DNA of 64,000 bases from NCBI GenBank assembly GCA_963818695.1, contig CAWFTG010000004.1, forward strand, positions 1-64,000, in the 5' to 3' direction. Shown piece by piece: positions 18,143-26,782 of the stretch (its first letter is position 1; each line of letters starts with the position of its first letter). The notes beneath the pieces are model-generated. The model ran no database searches. It was not told the DNA's origin and worked only from the letters and a program-made list of their open reading frames with translations. The position numbers and the translations under genes were made by a program. Origin of the DNA: AP-15 sp963818695. Lineage in GTDB: Bacteria; Pseudomonadota; Alphaproteobacteria; ATCC43930; CGMCC-115725.

Positions 18143-18706
18143 ATGCCCCGGCTCGATGAAACCCGGCCTTTTCTGCCCGTCAATATCGCCTTGCTGACGG
18201 TGTCGGACACCCGCGACGCGGCGCAGGACCGTTCCGGGAATACGCTCGCCGACCTTGCGGCATCGGCCGGCCATCGCATCGCCGCGCGGCGGATCGTGCG
18301 CGACGAGCAGGACCAGATCGTCGCCCAGCTGAACGAATGGATCGCCGATCCCGACATCGACGTCGTGATCTCGACCGGCGGCACCGGGGTCACCGGGCGG
18401 GACGTCACACCCGAGGCCTTTCACAGCGTTTATGAGAAGGAGATCGCCGGTTTTGGCGAGCTCTTCCGCTGGCTGAGCTATGAGAAGGTCGGGACCTCGA
18501 CAATCCAGAGCCGCGCGACGGCGGGGGTCGCCGGCGGTACCTATCTCTTCGCCTTGCCCGGGTCGCCGAGCGCCTGCCGCGACGCCTGGGAGGGTATCCT
18601 CGTCCACCAGCTCGACAATCGCTTCCGCCCGTGCAATTTCGTCGAGCTGATGCCCCGGCTCCAGGAGCATCTGACGCGCTGCGTCAGAAGCCTCGGCTCG
18701 GTTTGA
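18143..18706 (+). CDS. moaB: Molybdenum cofactor biosynthesis protein B
   Basis: A 187-residue MoaB/MogA-family protein that binds molybdopterin and catalyses or supports its adenylylation before metal insertion. Motifs: NIALLTVSDTRDAAQDRSGN (about 14-33), the binding loop VVISTGGTGVTGRDVTPEAF (about 75-94) and LFALPGSPSACRDAWE (about 133-148). Length fits MoaB. A GAGCTGC-type weak site precedes ATG 18143. It ends tail-to-tail with the glycosyltransferase at 18684, overlapping by 23 bases. Confidence 0.93.
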   Translation: MPRLDETRPFLPVNIALLTVSDTRDAAQDRSGNTLADLAASAGHRIAARRIVRDEQDQIVAQLNEWIADPDIDVVISTGGTGVTGRDVTPEAFHSVYEKEIAGFGELFRWLSYEKVGTSTIQSRATAGVAGGTYLFALPGSPSACRDAWEGILVHQLDNRFRPCNFVELMPRLQEHLTRCVRSLGSV

Positions 18707-19283
18707 GCCGGCGATAGGCGTCCCCGTCGTCTACGTCTTCCAGTCTATCGGCATAGCCGACCTTGATCCGCCGGGGCAGGCCGGCGAGCGTGTCGGCGAG
18801 CGCATAAGGGCCCGACCAGCGCACCCAGGCAAATAAACGAGGCAATCGGCGTGGGTGACGTGCGCCGACAAGCCAGAACCCGCCATCCTCGGCACTGCCG
18901 AAGATCAGATCATAGCAGCCGAGGAGACGGAAAGCCGTAGCAAGATGGCGGGCATCGAGGGCCGGGATGTCGCTCCCGACGAGAACCGCCGGTGCCGCGG
19001 GGCAGTTGGCAAGCACGCGACGCATGCGGATCCCGAGATCACCCGCGCCTTGTCCGACCGTCTCGACCGCGCGGCGCCAATGACGGGCGCGGCGGCAGGC
19101 CTTATCGGGCGTCACCGCGATCCGCAACCGCCAGCGCCGGTCGTTCGCGAGACGCCGCATGAGCAGCGCGATCATCGCCCGCTCGAAACGAAGCGCCGCA
19201 GTATCGCCTATGTCGCGTGCCAGACGTCGCTTGCCAGTCCCGAGCTGAGGCGAGCGCACGAACAGGACGACAGTGGGCCGCAT
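18684..19283 (-). CDS. TIGR04282-type (DUF2064) glycosyltransferase-like protein
   Basis: A 199-residue GT-A-like nucleotidyl/glycosyltransferase. The N-terminal VVLFVRSPQLGTGKRRLARD holds the sugar-nucleotide loop (KxRL type), LVGSDIPALDARHL supplies the DxP-type motif, and GSAEDGGFWLVGARH is the family's DGG signature. The family has been annotated with arsenosugar biosynthesis, but no arsenic genes are nearby. Its ATG overlaps the stop of the upstream glycosyltransferase (19283), so the two are translated as a pair, as they usually are. The pathway product is unknown. Confidence 0.88.
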   Translation of the reverse strand: MRPTVVLFVRSPQLGTGKRRLARDIGDTAALRFERAMIALLMRRLANDRRWRLRIAVTPDKACRRARHWRRAVETVGQGAGDLGIRMRRVLANCPAAPAVLVGSDIPALDARHLATAFRLLGCYDLIFGSAEDGGFWLVGARHPRRLPRLFAWVRWSGPYALADTLAGLPRRIKVGYADRLEDVDDGDAYRRLKPSRGF

Positions 19284-20068
19284 CAGCCGTAAAACCGCAT
19301 GATCCGGTAGGGCGATACCCCGGCGAAATAGAGCGAGAGGCAGAATAAATTGCGCAGCGGCCGAAACCAGTACCCTTCGCGGCGGTAGCGCTTCGGCGAC
19401 GAGATGCATCGCGCGCCGATGCGGGCGAGCCGCCTGCGGCCGAGGCGGCGCACGAGGTCGACGTCCTCCATCAGCGGCAATGGAGGAAACCCGCCGACCG
19501 TGCGGTAAAGATCGCGGCCGATCAGCAGGCCCTGATCGCCGTAGGGCAGCGCCAGAACACGGCAACGCCAGGCGACAATTCGCTCCAGGCGCCGCGCCGC
19601 TGGTGCGGGATCATCGAGGGCGAAGTCGAAATAGCCGGCGCGGCTTGCTGCTTGGGGCGCCGCAATGAAAACGGCGACAGCCGTTTCCCAACCCGGCGCG
19701 AGACGACAATCGGCATGCAGGAACAAGAGCCAATCGCCTGAGGCCGCTTCTGCGCCGGTCGCGAGCTGAATCCCTCGTCCACGCGGCGCCGCGACGATCC
19801 GCGCGCCTGCGGTGCCCGCAATTGCGACCGTTTCGTCGGACGAGCCGGCGTCGACAATGACGATATCGTTCACAATCGCGGCGGCGTTCAGCTGCTCCGC
19901 CACCGGCGTCAGCGTTTCGGCTGCATTCAGTGTGGGAATAATTACCGAGACCTGCCCCTCACCCCTAACCTCTCCCCCACCCTGACCCTCCCCCGCTCGC
20001 GTGGGAGGGAAAGCTGGGGGCAAGCGGGGCGAGGGAGCAGTTGCAGAAAGTTCTTGAAATGTTCCCAT
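19283..20068 (-). CDS. TIGR04283-type family 2 glycosyltransferase
   Basis: A GT2-fold glycosyltransferase; conserved sequence begins at VSVIIPTLNAAETL and includes VDAGSSDETVAIA, LLFLHADCRLAPGWETAV (DxD-like) and GDQGLLIGRDLYRTVGGFPP with LMEDVDLVRRL. It pairs with the TIGR04282 gene downstream. Taking ATG 20068 gives 261 residues, but the first ~40 codons (TAPSPRLPPAFPPTRAGEG) are translated from a palindromic intergenic repeat at 19955-20038. Either the repeat has been absorbed into the N-terminus or the true start is lost. The upstream radical SAM gene starts only 21 bases away in the opposite direction. Confidence 0.85.
   Translation of the reverse strand: MGTFQELSATAPSPRLPPAFPPTRAGEGQGGGEVRGEGQVSVIIPTLNAAETLTPVAEQLNAAAIVNDIVIVDAGSSDETVAIAGTAGARIVAAPRGRGIQLATGAEAASGDWLLFLHADCRLAPGWETAVAVFIAAPQAASRAGYFDFALDDPAPAARRLERIVAWRCRVLALPYGDQGLLIGRDLYRTVGGFPPLPLMEDVDLVRRLGRRRLARIGARCISSPKRYRREGYWFRPLRNLFCLSLYFAGVSPYRIMRFYG
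19955..20038. repeat. GC-rich palindromic intergenic-type repeat
   Basis: About 84 bases with a C-rich left arm (CCTCACCCCTAACCTCTC) and a G-rich right arm that can fold back. Related shorter palindromes occur at 25071-25110 and 41461-41488. Here it lies inside the start of a glycosyltransferase reading frame and is open in that frame. Such C/G-arm repeats are common dispersed intergenic repeats in high-GC alphaproteobacteria. Confidence 0.6.
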
Positions 20069-20089
20069 GGAGCCCGCATTATCGGCGGC

Positions 20090-21172
20090 ATGGATATGCC
20101 GGCCACAGTTAGGCCGCGCAAGGGACGCGGCGCGGCGAGCAACGACAGCGGACGCTTCGAAGCCGAAAGGCGCGTCGCGTTCGATGACGGCTGGGGCACG
20201 GCCGACGAAGAGCCGGCGCCGTTCACCACGACTTTGAGCGTGGATTCGACGCGGACCATCATCGCCCGCAACGACTCTCCGGACATCGGCTTCGACCGCT
20301 CGATTAACCCCTACCGCGGTTGCGAGCACGGCTGCATTTATTGCTACGCGCGGCCGAGCCACGCCTATCTCGGTCTGTCTCCCGGTCTCGATTTCGAGAG
20401 CCGCCTGTTCTACAAGCCCGATGCGGCGAAGTTGCTCGCAGGGGAGCTGAGGAAGAAAGGGTACAACTGCGGGCCGATCGCGCTCGGCAGCAATACCGAT
20501 CCCTACCAGCCGGTCGAGCGCCGGCTCGGCATCACGCGCGGGATCCTGGAGGTGCTCCGCGATTTCCGCCATCCGGTCACGATCGTCAGCAAATCGGCGC
20601 TGATCCAGCGCGACCTCGATCTCCTCGGCGATATGGCCAGGGACAGGCTGGCGAGCGTGACAATATCGGTCACGACGCTCGACCGCACTCTGGCCCGTTA
20701 CATGGAACCGCGCGCCTCGACACCGGAACGCCGGCTCGAGACGATCGCGGCGCTGGCGGCGGGTGGCGTGCCGACCGGCGTCTTGAGCGCCCCGATGATC
20801 CCGGCCCTCAACGACAGCGAGATGGAAGCGATCCTGGATCGCGCGCGGGCAGCCGGCGCGACCTCGGCCGGATACACAATGCTGCGCTTGCCGCTCGAAC
20901 TGAAGGCGCTGTTCAAGGAATGGCTCGAAGAGCAGTTCCCGGATAAGGCGGCGCATGTGCTCTCGCTCCTCGCGCAAACCCATGGCGGTCGCCTCTACGA
21001 CTCGACCTGGTCAAAGCGCATGACCGGCACCGGTCCCTATGCCGACATGCTGCGGCTGCGCTTCGATCGCGCCTGCCGCAGGCTCGGTTTCAACCACCGA
21101 ACGACACGGTCGCTTGACACCACCCTATTCTGTCCGCCGCCGCAGAAGGGCGATCAGCTGGCGTTGCTTTAG
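20090..21172 (+). CDS. PA0069-family radical SAM protein
   Basis: A 360-residue radical SAM enzyme. The cluster-binding motif is CEHGCIYCYARPSH (C-x3-C-x2-C), preceded by the family hallmark GFDRSINPYRG. LGSNTDPYQPVERRLGITR and SKSALIQRDLDLL are further family stretches, and YTMLRLPLELKALFKEWLEE sits in the C-terminal half. The reaction of this family is not established; related spore photoproduct lyase-like folds suggest nucleic acid chemistry, but that is speculative. I start at ATG 20090; the open frame begins at 20054. Confidence 0.88.
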   Translation: MDMPATVRPRKGRGAASNDSGRFEAERRVAFDDGWGTADEEPAPFTTTLSVDSTRTIIARNDSPDIGFDRSINPYRGCEHGCIYCYARPSHAYLGLSPGLDFESRLFYKPDAAKLLAGELRKKGYNCGPIALGSNTDPYQPVERRLGITRGILEVLRDFRHPVTIVSKSALIQRDLDLLGDMARDRLASVTISVTTLDRTLARYMEPRASTPERRLETIAALAAGGVPTGVLSAPMIPALNDSEMEAILDRARAAGATSAGYTMLRLPLELKALFKEWLEEQFPDKAAHVLSLLAQTHGGRLYDSTWSKRMTGTGPYADMLRLRFDRACRRLGFNHRTTRSLDTTLFCPPPQKGDQLALL

Positions 21173-21243
21173 CGCACCATACCCTCGGTATTTTTGGAGC
21201 ACTGTACTAGTCTCTCCGTCGACGAGGCCGGAGAGGTGGCGGC

Positions 21244-21459
21244 GTGGCCAGGGAACGACGGCTCGATGCGCGCGAAGTGGGGGAGATTTTCACGGCTTTC
21301 GCCGAGGCGATGCGAGAGCTGCCGCCGGATGTCGAGGCCGGCTGGCTCGACGCGCAGGGCGATCTGCGCCTCGCCCCCGACATCGCGCGCAAGCTACGCA
21401 CCGCGCGGCGGGTGCGCCAGTTGCTCGTGGAACTGCGGCAACGCGAGCGGGAGGGCTGA
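21244..21459 (+). CDS. Small hypothetical protein
   Basis: A 71-residue frame starting at GTG 21244, rich in Arg, Glu and Ala with helical character (GEIFTAFAEAMRELPPDVEA, RVRQLLVELRQREREG). No family recognised. GGCCGGAGAGG lies upstream at usable distance. It ends seven bases before the convergent CoA-transferase stop. It could be real; protein-like composition is the only support. Confidence 0.4.
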   Translation: MARERRLDAREVGEIFTAFAEAMRELPPDVEAGWLDAQGDLRLAPDIARKLRTARRVRQLLVELRQREREG

Positions 21460-21465
21460 GGCCCG

Positions 21466-22683
21466 TCAGCGGCCATCCGGACCGGCGACAACGCGCTCAT
21501 CGTGAAGCCGCCCGATCTCGGCCGATGAGAAACCGAGCACGTCGGTCAGCACGATATCGGTGTGCTCGCCGAGGAGCGGCGCCGGGTGCGGCGGCTGACG
21601 CGGTTCGGCGGAAAAATCCAATGGCAGACCCGGCATGAGATAGCGGCCGATACTGGGCTGATCGACCGAGGCGAACAACGGGTTGGCCGTGGAGCAGCGC
21701 GGGTCGGCGCGCACCAATTGGCAAAAATCCTGAAAGTTACCCCACAGCACACCCGTACCGGCGAAGGCTTGCCGGATCTCGTCGAGAGTGTGGCCCGCGC
21801 ACCAGCGGGAAAGCAGCGAGGCGATCGCATCGCGTGCCTCGTAGCGCCCGGTCTCGGTGTCGAGGTCGACATCCATCATCGGCCCGATCATCGCCAGCCG
21901 CCCGCCGAGACCGGTCGCCTCGCCGATCGCCCTCCACTGGCGGCGAGTGAGCGCGATGATCATGACCCGTCGGCCGTCGGCGGTCGCGAAATCGCGCCCG
22001 AAGCTGCCGTAGAGGTCGTTGCCGATCGCCGGCCGCGCCGTGCCGTTGATCTGCACATCACCGATATAACCCAGGTTGCCGACCGTCGCGAGCATGACAT
22101 CCGAGAGCGCCGCCACGACCTCCTGACCCTGGCCGGTGCGCGAGCGATGGCGTTCCGCCGCGAGCAGCCCGGTTGCGAGATAGAGCCCAGCCGCAATGTC
22201 CCAGGCCGGCAGGACATGATTGACCGGCATGCCGCCTTGTCCCGTGACGAGCGGAAACCCGCTCGCTGCGTTGACTGTGTAGTCTACCGCCGCCGAACCG
22301 TCGCGGTTGCCGGTGAGCCGCAACATGATCAGGTCGTCGCGCGCCGCCTTCAGGGTCGCGTAATCGAGCCCGCGCGACGGCGGCAGGTTGGTCAATACGA
22401 TGCCGCCGCCTGCACCCGGCGCGGTGATGACGGCGCGCGCGATATCTCGGCCCTCGGGCTTATCGAGGGCCAACGCCAGCGAACGCTTGGCTTTGTTGAG
22501 ACCGGCCCAATAAAGGCTGGCGCCGTCGCGCGTCACCGGCCAGCGCGCATAATCGATGCCGCCGCCGATTGAATCGATGCGGATCACATCGGCGCCCATC
22601 TGCGCCATCGTCATGCCGCCGAGTGGCGCCGCGACAAAAGCCGAGATCTCGACGATCCGCAGATCCTGAAGCAAGCGGTTCAT
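21466..22683 (-). CDS. CaiB/BaiF CoA-transferase, 2-methylfumaryl-CoA isomerase (Mct)-like
   Basis: A 405-residue class III CoA-transferase. From memory of the family it fits best with mesaconyl-C1-CoA/C4-CoA transferase (Mct, 3-hydroxypropionate bicycle): ISAFVAAPLGGMTMAQMGAD at the N-terminus, IGGGIDYARWPVT, NHVLPAWDIAAGLYLATGLL, NDLYGSFGRDF and the closing LGEHTDIVLTDVLG. The expected catalytic Asp of class III enzymes lies in the HVLPAWD segment. It is the third gene of a leftward set with an enoyl-CoA hydratase and a CoA-binding protein. No other bicycle enzymes occur in the window, so the Mct reaction is a hypothesis. ATG 22683 chosen by alignment of the start. Confidence 0.85.
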   Translation of the reverse strand: MNRLLQDLRIVEISAFVAAPLGGMTMAQMGADVIRIDSIGGGIDYARWPVTRDGASLYWAGLNKAKRSLALALDKPEGRDIARAVITAPGAGGGIVLTNLPPSRGLDYATLKAARDDLIMLRLTGNRDGSAAVDYTVNAASGFPLVTGQGGMPVNHVLPAWDIAAGLYLATGLLAAERHRSRTGQGQEVVAALSDVMLATVGNLGYIGDVQINGTARPAIGNDLYGSFGRDFATADGRRVMIIALTRRQWRAIGEATGLGGRLAMIGPMMDVDLDTETGRYEARDAIASLLSRWCAGHTLDEIRQAFAGTGVLWGNFQDFCQLVRADPRCSTANPLFASVDQPSIGRYLMPGLPLDFSAEPRQPPHPAPLLGEHTDIVLTDVLGFSSAEIGRLHDERVVAGPDGR

Positions 22684-22721
22684 GTCTCCATCCCGTACGC
22701 CCCCTCCCCTCACCTACCCTA

Positions 22722-23156
22722 TTACAGCCCTAGGCGGGGAATCTCGATTGCCGGGCAGCGATTCATGACGACCTGAAGTCCATGGGCTTCGGCGCGGGCG
22801 GCGGCGGCGTCATCGCGGACGCCAAGCTGCATCCACACCACCTTGGCGCCGACGGCGATCGTGTCGTCGACCACGCCACCTGCCATTTCGCTGCGGCGGA
22901 ACACGTCAACCATGTCGATCGGCTCCGGAATATCGGCGAGACTCGCGTAACAGATCTCGCCGTTGATGGTAGCGCCGATCGCGTTGGGGTTGACCGGGAT
23001 CGTCCGGTAGCCGCGCCGCTGCAGGTAGGCCATGACGCCGTTGCTCGGCCGCTCGCGACGTGGGCTTGCGCCGACAACGGCGACCGTGCGCACACTCGTC
23101 AGGATGTCGCGTAGATAAGGGTCCGGATAATTCTCGTGGTCCACCTTATGCCTCAC
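22722..23156 (-). CDS. CoA-binding domain protein (YccU-like)
   Basis: A 144-residue stand-alone CoA-binding Rossmann protein. RTVAVVGASPRRERPSNGVM (about 23-42) is the nucleotide loop, GYRTIPVNPNAIGATING follows, and MVDVFRRSEMAGGVVDDTIA and KVVWMQLGVRDDAAAARAEA are typical. Function in the cell is not established. Its start overlaps the stop of the enoyl-CoA hydratase (23153-23156), showing translational coupling. Confidence 0.9.
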   Translation of the reverse strand: MRHKVDHENYPDPYLRDILTSVRTVAVVGASPRRERPSNGVMAYLQRRGYRTIPVNPNAIGATINGEICYASLADIPEPIDMVDVFRRSEMAGGVVDDTIAVGAKVVWMQLGVRDDAAAARAEAHGLQVVMNRCPAIEIPRLGL

Positions 23157-23929
23157 CGGTCGTGCCAGACGGGAGCGCGCCTGGCGAGAAAGGCATCGAT
23201 GCCTTCGCCGGCGTCCTCGGCCAGCATATTGGTCGTCATGACCTCGGCGGCGTAGCGATAGGCGGCGGCCAGATCAAGCTCGGCCTGACGGTAGAACGCC
23301 TCCTTGCCGATCTTGACGGTAAAGGCGGATTTGCCGGCGATCTGCCGGGTGAGCCCGTCGACCTCATCGCGCAGCCCGTCCCGCGGGACCACGCGGTTGA
23401 CGAGCCCAAGCGAATGCGCGGTCGCCGCATCGATCAGCTCGCCGGTCAGCAGCATCTCGATGGCCGCTTTGCGCCCGATCGCGCGCGAGAGCGCCACCAT
23501 CGGGGTCGAGCAGAAGAGGCCGATGTTGACCCCGGGTGTCGCAAAGCGCGCCTCCTCGGCGGCAACCGCCAGATCGCAGGTCGCGACCAGCTGGCAGCCG
23601 GCAGCGGTCGCTACCCCGTGCACCTCGGCAATGACCGGCTTCGGCAACCGCACGATCGTCAGCATCAGCTCGCTGCACAACGCAAAGATGCGCTGATAGG
23701 TCTCGCGCCGCGGATCCTGGCGCAGCTCGCGCAGATCGTGCCCGGCGCAGAAGGCGGGACCGGCGCCTGCGATCACGACGACCCGGCTGTGCGGGTCGCC
23801 CGCGGTGCGGCCGAGCGCCTCGACCAGCGCCGTCATCAGCTCGATCGAAAGCGCGTTGCGCGCCTCCGGCCGGTTGAGGGTCAGGCGCAGAACTCCGTCT
23901 GTGCGCTCCTCCAAAAGTATCGCCGCCAT
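23153..23929 (-). CDS. Enoyl-CoA hydratase/isomerase family protein
   Basis: A 258-residue crotonase-fold enzyme. LTLNRPEARNALSIELM is the family start, FCAGHDLREL supplies the first oxyanion-hole peptide, and HGVATAAGCQLVATCDLAVA the second. The two catalytic Glu of classical hydratase are not obvious, and the GVNIGLFCSTPMVALSRAIG stretch resembles members annotated as ECHDC3-like, so the reaction may differ from hydration. It leads the leftward operon with the CoA-binding protein and Mct-like transferase and diverges from rplM. ATG 23929 is preferred to upstream in-frame codons. Confidence 0.88.
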   Translation of the reverse strand: MAAILLEERTDGVLRLTLNRPEARNALSIELMTALVEALGRTAGDPHSRVVVIAGAGPAFCAGHDLRELRQDPRRETYQRIFALCSELMLTIVRLPKPVIAEVHGVATAAGCQLVATCDLAVAAEEARFATPGVNIGLFCSTPMVALSRAIGRKAAIEMLLTGELIDAATAHSLGLVNRVVPRDGLRDEVDGLTRQIAGKSAFTVKIGKEAFYRQAELDLAAAYRYAAEVMTTNMLAEDAGEGIDAFLARRAPVWHDR

Positions 23930-24047
23930 TCTTGAGGCCTCTCTTCGGCTAACGCATTGCTTGACCAATGGGAGCCGATCGCTTACATGACCGCTTTTCG
24001 CGGCCTGGGCAACTGTTCCGGGCCGCGTGGGCATTTCCCTTCGAGAC

Positions 24048-24506
24048 ATGAAGACCTTTTCCGCCAAGCCGTCGGACATCGAAAAGAAATGGTCACTCAT
24101 CGACGCCGACGGTCTGGTGCTGGGCCGGCTCGCCTCGATCATCGCGATGCGGCTCCGCGGCAAGCACAAGCCCTCCTTCACGCCGCACATGGATTGCGGC
24201 GACAATATCATCGTCGTCAATGCCGAGAAGGTCCAGCTGACCGGCAATAAGCGCGCCGACGACATCTTCTATTGGCATACCGGCTACCCGGGCGGCATCA
24301 AGGGGCGCAGCAAAGGCGCCATCCTCGAAGGCAAGCACCCGGAGCGGGTGATCATCAAGGCGGTCGAGCGCATGGTGCCGCGCGGCCCGCTCGGCCGCCG
24401 GGTGATGAAGAATTTGCGGGTGTTTGCCGGACCCGAGCACCCGCACGAAGCACAGCAACCGGATCGGCTCGATGTCGCCGCGCTGAACCGCAAGAACAGA
24501 GTTTGA
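24048..24506 (+). CDS. rplM: 50S ribosomal protein L13
   Basis: A 152-residue large-subunit protein. MKTFSAKPSDIEKKWSLIDA is the standard alphaproteobacterial start, LGRLASIIAMRLRGKHKPSF and VVNAEKVQLTGNKRADDIFY follow, and RMVPRGPLGRRVMKNLRVFA is the conserved L13 block. An in-frame ATG-like start seven codons earlier (24027) is rejected. rpsI begins two bases after the stop, the usual L13-S9 operon. Confidence 0.97.
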   Translation: MKTFSAKPSDIEKKWSLIDADGLVLGRLASIIAMRLRGKHKPSFTPHMDCGDNIIVVNAEKVQLTGNKRADDIFYWHTGYPGGIKGRSKGAILEGKHPERVIIKAVERMVPRGPLGRRVMKNLRVFAGPEHPHEAQQPDRLDVAALNRKNRV

Positions 24507-24508
24507 AT

Positions 24509-25048
24509 ATGGCCGACAACGACCCGCCGAGCTCGCAACGCCCGCAGACCTTTCAGGGCCTGGGGAGCCTGCGCCAAGCCCTCCAGCAGGCGCGCGCCGC
24601 GCCCGCAGCGCCCGTGCCAACCACGTCCGTCCCCGATGACGTCAAGCCGCAGATCGACGCCCTCGGCCGATCCTATGCGACCGGCAAGCGCAAGAACGCG
24701 GTGGCGCGGGTGTGGATCAAGCCCGGCGCCGGCCGGATCGACGTCAACGGTCGCGAGAGCCCGGTCTATTTCGCGCGGCCGGTGCTGCGCATGCTGATCA
24801 ACCAGCCGCTCGTCGCGAGCAACCGCCTCGGCCAGTTCGATGTATGGTGCACGGTCAAGGGCGGCGGTCTCTCGGGCCAAGCCGGCGCGGTCCGCCACGG
24901 CATCAGCCAGGCCCTGACCCGCTACGAGCCGGGCCTGCGCCCCTTGTTGAAGAGCCAGGGCTTTCTCACCCGCGACAGCCGCGTCGTCGAGCGCAAGAAA
25001 TACGGCAAAGCTAAAGCCCGCCGCAGCTTCCAATTCTCGAAGCGCTAA
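24509..25048 (+). CDS. rpsI: 30S ribosomal protein S9
   Basis: A 179-residue S9 with an alphaproteobacterial N-terminal extension of ~45 residues (Ala/Pro-rich). The conserved body begins at SYATGKRKNAVARVWIKPG, continues with VKGGGLSGQAGAVRHGISQA and ends in the basic tail RKKYGKAKARRSFQFSKR, whose terminal residues reach toward the P-site tRNA. It sits two bases after rplM. Confidence 0.97.
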   Translation: MADNDPPSSQRPQTFQGLGSLRQALQQARAAPAAPVPTTSVPDDVKPQIDALGRSYATGKRKNAVARVWIKPGAGRIDVNGRESPVYFARPVLRMLINQPLVASNRLGQFDVWCTVKGGGLSGQAGAVRHGISQALTRYEPGLRPLLKSQGFLTRDSRVVERKKYGKAKARRSFQFSKR

Positions 25049-25070
25049 TCCCCACAAGCTATTGGCAATC

Positions 25071-25110
25071 TCCCTCGCCCCGCTTGCGGGGATAGGGCTG
25101 GGCCGAGGGG
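25071..25110. repeat. Palindromic GC-rich repeat after rpsI
   Basis: Forty bases with inverted arms CCCCGCTTGCGGGG and a second CCCTCG/CGAGGG-like pairing. It resembles the larger repeat at 19955. It could act as the rpsI terminator, but no T-tract follows, so the repeat label is safer. Confidence 0.5.
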
Positions 25111-25123
25111 CCGTCGCCGGGAG

Positions 25124-26201
25124 ATGACCATGCAGTTCGCGATTGCCATTCCAACCGACGCCGCTTCCTGGCGGGTGGTGCGGCGGGCCGAGGAGCTCGG
25201 GTTTGCGCGCGCCTGGTTTTATGACACGCAGATGCTGAGCGCCGACCCGTTTGTCGCGATGGCCGCGGCAGCAGTGAAGACGACGAAGATCCGGCTCGGC
25301 ACCGGCGTGCTGATCCCAACTAACCGCATTGCCCCAGTTACTGCGAATGCCTTTGCATCGTTGAACAAATTGGCGCCGGGGCGGATCGATTTCGGGGTCG
25401 GGACCGGGTTTACCGGGCGGCGGGCGATGGGGCTCGGCGCCGTCAGGCTCGCCGATATGGAGGAATATGTCCGAGTCGTCATGGCGTTGTTGCGCGGGGA
25501 GACGGTCGAGGCCGAAATCGAAAACAAAAAGCGGCTGATCCGGCTGCTCAACCCGGAGCTCGGGCTGATCAACACGCGCGACGCGATCCCGCTTTACGTC
25601 GCGGCCTCGGGTCCACGGGCGCGCAGCTTGACCGCAAAGCTCGGCGCCGGCTGGATCGCCACGGCCGGCGATGTCGATGGCGGGGTCGCGGCGATGGCCG
25701 ACATGCGGGAGCGCCGGCGGGCTGCCGGGCGTGACGCGGAGCCGCTCGATGCCGTGGTGCTGACCGGCGGCGCGATATTGGAGGAGGGTGAGCCTGCCGA
25801 ACTCGGCGCGCGCCCTCGCGCAGGCCGGGCCGCGCGCCGCGATGCTGCTGCACCGCGCGGCCGATGCGGAGCTGGCCGGGTTGCCGATGATGGCGCCGAT
25901 GCCGCCCGCGGTCGCTGAGAGCGTCGCGGGCTATGTCGAGCTGGCCCGCAAATTCACGCCGCAGGGCGCCCATTATCTGGAAAACCACCGCGGCCATTTG
26001 ATGTTCGTGAAACCCGAGGAGCGACGGTTCGTCACTGCGGAATTGATCCGGCGCACGACCTTCACGGCGACCGAGAGAGAGCTGAAAGAGCGCATCGCGG
26101 CATTGGCCGACGCCGGCTACACCGAGATCGCACTGCAGATCGTGCCCGGCCAGGAACACGCGATCGAGGATTGGGGCCGCATCCGCCGCGCCTTCGCGTG
26201 A
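25124..26201 (+). pseudogene. LLM flavin-dependent oxidoreductase, interrupted by a frameshift
   Basis: The front encodes an LLM-family start (MQFAIAIPTDAASWRVVRRA, then APGRIDFGVGTGFTGRRAMG) up to LTGGAILEEGEPAE near 25800. There the frame is lost and the +1 frame continues as NSARALAQAGPRAAMLLHRA to GYTEIALQIVPGQEHAIEDW and a stop at 26201. Removing one base around 25797-25803 gives a single protein of ~358 residues. Both halves look constrained, so the break is recent or a sequencing error. The stop overlaps the GTG start of chaC. Confidence 0.8.
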
Positions 26202-26782
26202 CGCGATCGCACGCCGAGTGGGCGCCGCCGATGCCGCCGGAGATCGCGGCATTACGCGACGGCGGACCGGTTTGGATATTCGCCTACGGCTCGCTGCTGT
26301 GGGATCCCGAGTTGCGTGGTGCCGCAACCGAGCCGGCCTTGCTGTATGGCTATCACCGCAGCTTCTGCCTCTACTCCTACGATTACCGTGGTACGGCAAC
26401 AAATCCCGGGCTGACCCTCGGGCTCGATCGCGGCGGCTCCTGCCGCGGTGCAGCGTTTCGATTGCCGACAGAGGCGCTCGATCGAATATGGCAGCGCGAG
26501 ATGAGTGGCCGCCCCGTCTACGCAGCGCGGCTGCTGCGGGTCCAAACCGCAACCGGCGTACGGCGGACGCTGGCATTCGCCGCGCTGCGAACCTGCCCGG
26601 ATTACGCCGGCAGGCTGCCGCTCGACGAGGCGGCCCGCACGATCCTCGGCGCCTCCGGCCGCCGCGGTACGTGCCGCGATTATTTCGAGAATACACTGCG
26701 ACACCTGGAACAGTTCGGCTTTGCGGATCGTCCGCTGCGCCGTCTGGCCGAGCGGGTCCAGGCACTGGTCGTGCATGACTGA
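26198..26782 (+). CDS. Gamma-glutamylcyclotransferase, ChaC family
   Basis: A 194-residue ChaC-type enzyme that cleaves glutathione to 5-oxoproline and Cys-Gly. VWIFAYGSLLWDPEL (about 24-38) is the YGSL substrate loop, LYGYHRSFCLYSYDYRGTAT and GLTLGLDRGGSCRGAAFRLP are ChaC-specific, and REMSGRPVYAARLLRV carries the catalytic Glu. The GTG at 26198 overlaps the preceding stop (GTGA), so translation is coupled to the LLM gene. Confidence 0.92.
   Translation: MTRSHAEWAPPMPPEIAALRDGGPVWIFAYGSLLWDPELRGAATEPALLYGYHRSFCLYSYDYRGTATNPGLTLGLDRGGSCRGAAFRLPTEALDRIWQREMSGRPVYAARLLRVQTATGVRRTLAFAALRTCPDYAGRLPLDEAARTILGASGRRGTCRDYFENTLRHLEQFGFADRPLRRLAERVQALVVHD

Noticed and set aside
17149..18408. Long minus-strand extension upstream of ETF-QO (total 965 codons)
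   Set aside because: The extra ~420 codons are antisense to the UDG and moaB genes and have no protein-like pattern; ETF-QO similarity begins at 17148.
25071..25110. Intrinsic terminator after rpsI
   Set aside because: The hairpin is strong but no T-tract follows, and it resembles the dispersed repeat at 19955, so I list it as a repeat.
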